Assembly: GCA_021784975.1 (NCBI GenBank)
Contig: JAJYGU010000209.1
Span: forward strand, 1 to 9,955
DNA: 9,955 nt
From: Planctomycetota bacterium
GTDB lineage: Bacteria; Planctomycetota; Planctomycetia; Pirellulales; Thermoguttaceae
Reading direction: 5' to 3'
The translations under genes and the position numbers were made by a program. Below the pieces are notes generated by a model. It did not search any database, was not told the DNA's origin, and saw nothing but the letters and a program-made list of their open reading frames with translations. Positions 6,117 to 9,955 of the stretch are shown here, one piece after another (the first letter of the stretch is position 1; every line of letters starts with the position of its first letter).

Positions 6117-7190
6117 CTACGAAACCAGCGTCAGACAATGGGCCTTCAGCAGGCAAACCACTTCCGCCCCGGGCGCGAGTTGCAGTTCGGCGGCAGCCTG
6201 GGGAGTGACCTCCGCCCAGACGATCTGGCCGATATCGACGGCCACGAAGATCGCACCCTCGACCGGCGCCACCTGGCAGACGCGGCCGTGGAGGTGGTTC
6301 CGCACGCTCAGGCCGCTCACGTCTTGGCGGGAGACGATCACGTCGGCGGGCCGGAATTGAACGAACGACGGCGAGACGGCCGGCGGCTTACCCAGCGGCA
6401 GAAAGAGGTCTTGGCCGGCCACCCGGGCGGCCAGATGACCCTCGGCGGCCGTAACCTGCTCGATCCGCAACAGGTTCACCGGGCCGGCGGAATTGCCCCA
6501 GGCCAACGGGGCCGGCCGGGCCAGGGCTTCGTCGGGCGGCCCCTCGGCCACCATCCGGCCCTGTTGCAACACCACCACCCACTCCGCCGCCCGGCGAACT
6601 TCCGCTTGGCTGTGGGTGACGAACAGGGTGGGGATGTCCCACTCGGCGATCATCCGCTGCAAGTATTCGAGAATGCGGCCTTTGAGCGAATCATCGAGCG
6701 AGGCCAGCGGCTCGTCCATCATGAGCAACTCCGGCCCGCTCAGCACGGCCCGGCCCAACGCCACCCGTTGCCGTTCGCCGCCGGACAGGTTGCGCGGATA
6801 GCGCCGCAAGAGCCCGCCCAGTTCCAGCACGTCGACCACCCGCGCATAGGCGACCGTGCGGCGGGCGGCCGCCCGATGCCGCCGCCCATATTGGAGGTTG
6901 CGTTCGACGGTGAGATGCGGAAACAGCAGGGCGTCTTGAAATACCAGCCCGATGGCGCGCCGCGCCGGGGTCACACAGATGCCGTTGGCCGTATCCAACA
7001 GCCGGCGACCGTTCAGCCGCACGCTGGCTTGCTGCGGCCGGAACACGCCGGCAATGATCGAGAGCACGCTCGTTTTCCCGCTCCCGGACGGCCCGAAAAG
7101 CGAGGTGAAGCGATGGTTCAACTCGAAGGAAACGTCCAGCTCGAAGCCGCTGGCGTAGCGGTGGCGGCACTGGAGGCTAAGCAGGGACAT
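6117..7190 (-). CDS. modC: Molybdate ABC transporter ATP-binding protein ModC
   Basis: The 357-residue product is the ATPase that powers molybdate (possibly tungstate) uptake through ModB. All ABC motifs are intact: Walker A GPSGSGKT (33-40), Q-loop Gln85 in LVFQDALLFPHLTV, signature LSGGERQR (135-142), Walker B LLMMDEP (155-161), D-loop SLDD, and H-loop His193 in FVTHSQAEV. The early glycine/proline-poor linker after Walker A and the sequence order match ModC rather than other importers. The C-terminal region, about 291-357 (SGLSVRNHLHGRVCQVAP onward), is a TOBE/Mop-type molybdate-binding domain. The start at ATG 7190 lies inside modB, overlapping its last 14 bases, so the two are likely translationally coupled. 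Downstream lies the repeat-bearing gap. Length is normal for the family. Confidence 0.95.
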   Translation of the reverse strand: MSLLSLQCRHRYASGFELDVSFELNHRFTSLFGPSGSGKTSVLSIIAGVFRPQQASVRLNGRRLLDTANGICVTPARRAIGLVFQDALLFPHLTVERNLQYGRRHRAAARRTVAYARVVDVLELGGLLRRYPRNLSGGERQRVALGRAVLSGPELLMMDEPLASLDDSLKGRILEYLQRMIAEWDIPTLFVTHSQAEVRRAAEWVVVLQQGRMVAEGPPDEALARPAPLAWGNSAGPVNLLRIEQVTAAEGHLAARVAGQDLFLPLGKPPAVSPSFVQFRPADVIVSRQDVSGLSVRNHLHGRVCQVAPVEGAIFVAVDIGQIVWAEVTPQAAAELQLAPGAEVVCLLKAHCLTLVS

Positions 7191-7860
7191 GCAAGGACTG
7201 CCTCCGTTCCAGCAATTCGCTAATGGCCAGGGCCCCGCACGACAGCGCCACCGACAGAGCCACCAGCGGCCATGCCCGGCCCATGCCGTCCGGCTGGTTG
7301 GCCAGCGTGTAGACCGCCAGCGGAATGGTGCGGGTTTGGCCTTCGATGTTGCCGGCCACCATGATGGTGGCCCCGAACTCGCCGAGACTGCGGGCGAAGG
7401 CGAGGATCCAGCCGGCGGTCACGCCCCGGCGGGCCAGCGGCAGGCTGACAGTGAAAAAAGTGGCCGCCCCACCGGCGCCCAACGTTCGGGCAGCCATTTC
7501 CAAGCGGGGATCGACCGCCTGAAAGGCCAAACGGATGGCCCGGACCATCAACGGGAAGCCCATCACCATCGAGGCCAAGGCGGCGCCCCACCAGGTGAAG
7601 ACGATCTTGACGCCCAACCAGCCCTGGAGGACCGCGCCGATCGGCCCGCGCGGGGCCAGCAGGACCAACAATACGTAGCCGGTCACTACCGGCGGCAACA
7701 CCAGCGGCAGATTGACCACCGCCTCCACCAACCATTTGCCGGCGAAGCGTCCGCGAGCAAGCCAGTAGCCGATGGCAATGGCGAAGGGGAGTCCTCCCAG
7801 GGCCGCGCACATGGCCACCTGAAGACTGAGCCGCACGGCCGTCCAAGCTTCGCTTGTCAT
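7177..7860 (-). CDS. modB: Molybdate ABC transporter permease ModB
   Basis: The 227-residue product is a hydrophobic inner-membrane permease with about five membrane segments, for example LSLQVAMCAALGGLPFAIAI (11-30) and LVLPPVVTGYVLLVLLAP (53-70). The cytoplasmic EAA loop that docks on ModC is clear: EMAARTLGAGGAATFFTVSL (121-140), followed by AFARSLGEFGATIMVAG, a stretch very characteristic of ModB. Length is normal for the family. The start ATG at 7860 comes 4 bases after the modA stop, and the end overlaps modC by 14 bases, which supports one transcript mop-modA-modB-modC. Confidence 0.95.
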   Translation of the reverse strand: MTSEAWTAVRLSLQVAMCAALGGLPFAIAIGYWLARGRFAGKWLVEAVVNLPLVLPPVVTGYVLLVLLAPRGPIGAVLQGWLGVKIVFTWWGAALASMVMGFPLMVRAIRLAFQAVDPRLEMAARTLGAGGAATFFTVSLPLARRGVTAGWILAFARSLGEFGATIMVAGNIEGQTRTIPLAVYTLANQPDGMGRAWPLVALSVALSCGALAISELLERRQSLHVPA

Positions 7861-7864
7861 GAGG

Positions 7865-8866
7865 TCATTTCTCGGCCAAGGTGGTGAAGCCGTACCGCCG
7901 GAAAATCTTCAGGGCGGCCGGGGAGCGTAGCTTGCGGCAAAAAGCCTGGGCGGCCGGATTGTCGCGGCCGTGCGTCAACAACAGAAGCGGGTAGCGGATG
8001 CGGCCGGTCAGGGATTCCGGAATCTCCGCGACAACCTTCACCCGCTTGCTGATGGCGGCATCGGTGGCGTAGACGATGCCCGCCTCGGCCGCCCCGGTTT
8101 CCACAAAGGCCAGGGCGTGACGGACGTCCTCGGCCGCGGCAACTCTCGCTTTGATCTGCTCCCACAGCCCAAGCTTCACCAGCGCCCGCTTGGCATATTC
8201 TCCGGCGGGCACCGACTGCGGATCGCCGAGGGCCAGGTGTTCGATTTCCGCCGCCTGCAGATCCTCCAGCTTCCTGACGTGCAACTTGGAATCGTCCGGC
8301 ACGATCACCACCAGACGATTTCCCAGCAACTCCTGCCGGCCGGCAACCAGCCCTTTCTCGGCCAGGTAATCGGCCCAGTGAACATCGGCCGAGAGGAACA
8401 CGTCGGCGTCGGCTCCCTGCACGATCTGCCGGGCCAAGGCCGCCGAGGAGCCGAAGCTGGTGCGCGCCTGTGCGCCGGAGGTCTTGACGAACCGTCGCTC
8501 GATGTCGGAGATCGCATTGCTGGTGCTCGCCGCCGCAAAGATCAAGACGCTTCCCTCGACCGCGGCATTGGCCTCCCGGGGCTGTCGAGTCGCTGGATCT
8601 CCGTAGGGTGGGTCGAGCGCAGCGAGCCCCACTGCCCTTTCCGGTGCAATTGGTGGGGCTCGCTGCGCTCGACCCACCCTACATTCCATGGGCCCGGCCA
8701 TTGGCGCCGCCAAGAGCAGCAACATCACCCACCGGGCCGCCGGACAAAACGGGGGCAGACACCTTGCCACGCCGCCAATTGGTGCGGCCGGCCGGCCTGG
8801 GCTCGGAGCCAGTCCCCGTTTTGTCCGGCCCATGGCGCAACCCTTAGTCCACCGCGAGCATGACAT
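7865..8866 (-). CDS. modA: Molybdate-binding periplasmic protein ModA with repeat insertion
   Basis: The periplasmic binding protein captures molybdate and delivers it to ModBC. The mature part starts near SVLIFAAASTSNAISDIERR and shows the family features FGSSAALARQI (substrate site serines), ADVFLSADVHWADYL, VIVPDDS, LALGDPQSVPAGEYAKRAL and ETGAAEAGIVYATDA. The start is uncertain: ATG 8866 overlaps mop by 23 bases and has a weak AAGG upstream; ATG 8725 gives MLLLLAAPMAG directly. Between them lies repeat DNA (8739-8829). After the signal core, about 27 residues (VGRAQRAPP... VGLAALDPPY) are coded by the perfect inverted repeat at 8603-8682. Removing both repeat-coded parts leaves about 259 residues, the usual ModA length. 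So the binding fold looks intact, with a longer exported linker. Stop is 4 bases before modB. Confidence 0.92.
   Translation of the reverse strand: MSCSRWTKGCAMGRTKRGLAPSPGRPAAPIGGVARCLPPFCPAARWVMLLLLAAPMAGPMECRVGRAQRAPPIAPERAVGLAALDPPYGDPATRQPREANAAVEGSVLIFAAASTSNAISDIERRFVKTSGAQARTSFGSSAALARQIVQGADADVFLSADVHWADYLAEKGLVAGRQELLGNRLVVIVPDDSKLHVRKLEDLQAAEIEHLALGDPQSVPAGEYAKRALVKLGLWEQIKARVAAAEDVRHALAFVETGAAEAGIVYATDAAISKRVKVVAEIPESLTGRIRYPLLLLTHGRDNPAAQAFCRKLRSPAALKIFRRYGFTTLAEK
8603..8682. repeat. Perfect 30-bp inverted repeat inside modA
   Basis: The left arm gtagggtgggtcgagcgcag + cgagccccac (8603-8632) and the right arm (8653-8682) are exact reverse complements, with a 20-base spacer. The right arm equals the copy at 2720-2749 except for one base. 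In modA the two arms are read in different frames as VGLAALDPPY and VGRAQRAP. Perfect pairing suggests recent insertion or ongoing correction between the arms. Confidence 0.93.
8739..8829. repeat. Inverted repeat between mop and the modA signal region
   Basis: A perfect 16-bp pair, gccggacaaaacgggg (8739-8754) and ccccgttttgtccggc (8814-8829), encloses a second palindrome around gccgccaattggtgcggc (8771-8788). It resembles the gggacagtccc element at 9191-9276 in its agtcccc/gttttgtcc parts. If modA begins at 8725 it is intergenic; if at 8866 it is translated. Confidence 0.8.
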
Positions 8867-9053
8867 TGCTGGCCTTGACGACCGCGTAGACCGTCTTGCC
8901 TTGCGCCAGCCCCAGATTGTGGGCCGAGGTCTTGGTGATGATCGAAACGATTTCTTGCCCTCCGGGCAACTCGACGACCACCTCGCTGTTGACCGCTCCG
9001 TCGGTCACCTGTTTGACGGTGGCCTTCAACATGTTCCGGGCGCTGATTTTCAT
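8844..9053 (-). CDS. mop: Molbindin (Mop/TOBE-domain molybdate-binding protein)
   Basis: The 69-residue product is a single TOBE/Mop domain: MKISARNMLKATVKQVTDGA, then VNSEVVVELPGGQEIVSIIT and ENLGL-like AHNLGLAQGKTVYAVVKAS, ending NVMLAVD. This is an almost complete consensus for molbindins, which assemble in the cytoplasm and store or buffer molybdate. A longer frame opens at 9119, but ATG 9053 has AAAGGAG 8 bases upstream and starts exactly where family members start, so 9053 is chosen. It is the first gene of the mod cluster; modA follows after a repeat or with a slight overlap. The symbol follows the family name. Confidence 0.92.
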   Translation of the reverse strand: MKISARNMLKATVKQVTDGAVNSEVVVELPGGQEIVSIITKTSAHNLGLAQGKTVYAVVKASNVMLAVD

Positions 9054-9060
9054 GGCCGCG

Positions 9061-9066
9061 CTCCTT
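9061..9066 (-). promoter_or_regulatory. Ribosome binding site of mop
   Basis: The minus strand reads AAGGAG, 7 bases before ATG 9053. It decides the start of mop over the upstream in-frame start at 9119. Confidence 0.85.
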
Positions 9067-9190
9067 TCGCACCACGGGAAATGTGCCATGCCGCCGACGG
9101 CAACTCTCACCTCCGGCAATCATACCATCATAGGTTTTCCCGTGGCCAGGGGCAACGGCCACGGCGGCGCCAGCCACCGTTCACTGAGCC

Positions 9191-9276
9191 CAGGGGGACA
9201 GTCCCATTGTCGCGGCGAATGCCGCCGTCTCTGAAGATCAAATCCTCCGCGCCGCGAAAATCGGGACAGTCCCCTG
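9191..9276. repeat. 86-bp element with gggacWgtccc ends
   Basis: The left end cagggggacagtcccattgt + cgcggcg (9191-9217) and the right end (9250-9276, reverse complement starting caggggactgtcccgatttt) are near-identical inverted repeats; the gggacagtccc core is itself a palindrome. It lies between the FHA and mop genes, 18 bases past the FHA stop. It looks like a dispersed non-coding repeat of the MITE/REP kind. Confidence 0.8.
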
Positions 9277-9294
9277 TGAACGGCCGCGGACGCG

Positions 9295-9612
9295 TCAGCA
9301 GCGGACGCCGAAGACATAGCGCCGCGGGCCGCGCTCGCCGCGGACGGCGAAGTCCATGCCGCCGAGCCGGAGGGTGTCGCTCGCCTTGAGGGTTGCCTTG
9401 GTGATCGGAACGCCGTTTACCAAGGTCCCGCCCTGGCCGCCGAGGTCCCAAACCACCAGATGGTTGTCGATCCGGCTGATCAAACAGTGATAGCTCCCCT
9501 GGGGCGACTCGACTGAGGCACGCTTGGCCTCGGGGTTTTCGCGAATTAGCGCCGGGAGGTTTTCCAGCCCTAGGCTTTGCGGCTGGGCAGTGCCAACAAG
9601 TTCGACTTTCAT
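9295..9612 (-). CDS. Small stand-alone FHA-domain protein
   Basis: The 105-residue protein is one forkhead-associated domain and little else. The recognisable core is CLISRIDNHLVVWDLGGQG, then GTLVNGVPITKATLKASDTL and RLGGMDFAV, matching the FHA pattern of SR-x-H/N, D-loop with G-G-T-x-VNG, and D-x-L-R-LG. FHA domains bind phosphothreonine peptides, so it probably acts as a cytoplasmic adaptor in Ser/Thr kinase signalling; the partner is unknown. The N-terminal GR signature strand is weak, replaced by EAKRASVESPQGSYH. Start at ATG 9612 is preferred over an upstream GTG (9621) because GGAG lies 8 bases before it. It lies between a ferredoxin gene and the mod cluster without obvious functional link. 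Confidence 0.85.
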   Translation of the reverse strand: MKVELVGTAQPQSLGLENLPALIRENPEAKRASVESPQGSYHCLISRIDNHLVVWDLGGQGGTLVNGVPITKATLKASDTLRLGGMDFAVRGERGPRRYVFGVRC

Positions 9613-9620
9613 AACAATCA

Positions 9621-9624
9621 CTCC
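9621..9624 (-). promoter_or_regulatory. Ribosome binding site of the FHA gene
   Basis: The minus strand reads GGAG, 8 bases before ATG 9612. It overlaps the alternative GTG start at 9621, which argues for the ATG. Confidence 0.65.
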
Positions 9625-9660
9625 AAGTCAAAAGGAACGGAAACAAACCTGAAACGAATT

Positions 9661-9761
9661 ACACCTGGGCACCGGGCCGATCGGTGGAGGCAGCCGGCCC
9701 CCGCTTGCTGCGCGGTTTTGCGCGCATCGTGCCGACAAGCGAGGAGCCGACCGCCAGGTGT
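9661..9761. repeat. Nested palindrome between ferredoxin and FHA genes
   Basis: Perfect ends acacctgg (9661-9668) and ccaggtgt (9754-9761) enclose a second pair, ccgcttg (9701-9707) with caagcg (9736-9741) and flanking ggc/gcc bases, and an innermost tgcgcg/cgcgca pair (9709-9714, 9721-9726). The arrangement is a multi-arm hairpin or cruciform. It may be a further dispersed repeat or a terminator for the ferredoxin gene. Confidence 0.65.
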
Positions 9762-9798
9762 TGTGGGCTGCGAAACTCATGACCACCCTTCCACACCG

Positions 9799-9955
9799 CT
9801 AGGCGGTCGTTAGCGACGGCACCGGGTTGCCTTCTTCCAAGGCATCCAGGATTTCATCCAGCTTCTGCTCGGTGATCTCGAAATACCACAGTTCGTTCGG
9901 GTAGACGATCAGGATCGGACCTTGCTCGCACAGGTTCAGGCAACTGGTGGTAGAG
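9799..9955 (-). CDS. Thioredoxin-like [2Fe-2S] ferredoxin (partial, N-terminus beyond right edge)
   Basis: Translating the minus strand from base 9954 gives STTSCLNLCEQGPILIVYPN, then ELWYFEITEQKLDEILDALE and EGNPVPSLTTA, with a TAG stop at 9801-9799. The CLNLCEQGP...VYP...WY pattern, with two cysteines spaced by three residues, is the C-terminal cluster-binding segment of the small thioredoxin-fold [2Fe-2S] ferredoxins (about 100 residues in total; the other two cysteines lie near the N terminus, outside the window). They carry electrons in the cytoplasm; the partner is unknown. The end of the frame is intact. The FHA gene follows after 186 bases holding a nested palindrome. Confidence 0.88.
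   Translation of the reverse strand, partial: STTSCLNLCEQGPILIVYPNELWYFEITEQKLDEILDALEEGNPVPSLTTA

Noticed and set aside
5985..7223. 412-codon plus-strand open frame
   Set aside because: Antisense to modC, whose ABC motifs are all intact; the plus-strand translation is low in complexity and His/Gly/Arg-rich.
9054..9294. Molybdenum-cofactor riboswitch or ModE operator upstream of mop
   Set aside because: Only a short cgtggcc/ggccacg hairpin (9141-9147, 9157-9163) and the 86-bp repeat are visible; no recognisable riboswitch or operator consensus.
9628..9780. 51-codon minus-strand open frame starting MSFAAHNTW
   Set aside because: Almost all of it is the nested palindrome, there is no ribosome binding site, and it lacks protein-like features; its stop overlaps the leader of the FHA gene only by chance as far as can be seen.

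Overview
The window is GC-rich bacterial DNA. All ten genes I can support lie on the minus strand and are read right to left; the long plus-strand open frames are antisense shadows. The organism is probably a planctomycete (Pirellulales-like). This is an inference from the mix of secreted proteins (NPCBM domain, prenyltransferase-repeat toroid, HEXXH peptidase), a small FHA protein, many sugar-phosphate-isomerase-like traits, and a very heavy load of short palindromic repeats. No rRNA, tRNA or CRISPR array is visible.

Layout from right to left (transcription order): the C-terminal end of a thioredoxin-like [2Fe-2S] ferredoxin (9799 to the edge); a small FHA-domain protein (9295-9612); a molybdate gene set mop-modA-modB-modC (9053 down to 6117) with very tight spacing between modA, modB and modC, encoding a molbindin, a periplasmic molybdate-binding protein, a permease and an ATPase; a sugar phosphate isomerase/epimerase-like TIM barrel (4797-5801) with its own strong ribosome binding site; then three predicted exported proteins in a row: an HEXXH zinc metallopeptidase (2865-4499), a prenyltransferase/squalene-oxidase-repeat protein (1682-2845), and an NPCBM-domain protein (1-1648) that runs off the left edge.

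The most striking feature is not a single gene. Several dispersed repeat families sit inside reading frames as well as between genes, and the frames stay open. Examples are: a perfect 30-bp inverted repeat just after the modA signal region; two tandem copies of the same family just after the signal peptide of the toroid protein; a repeat-coded tail on the metallopeptidase; and, in the left-most gene, an AT-rich terminal-inverted-repeat element at the N terminus, a mosaic of about 450 bp of repeats in the middle, and a further repeat cutting into the NPCBM domain. That left-most gene is open without a stop over about 549 codons to the window edge. Insertions are concentrated at signal-peptide junctions, linkers and termini, which suggests either tolerance at permissive sites or ongoing conversion of repeats into protein sequence.

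Gaps of about 300 bases without a gene are 4500-4796 (an inverted repeat rich in cgcgaa units plus a GC hairpin) and 5802-6116 (an imperfect inverted repeat between modC and the isomerase gene). Start codons of the left-most gene, modA and the metallopeptidase are uncertain because repeats lie over or next to them.
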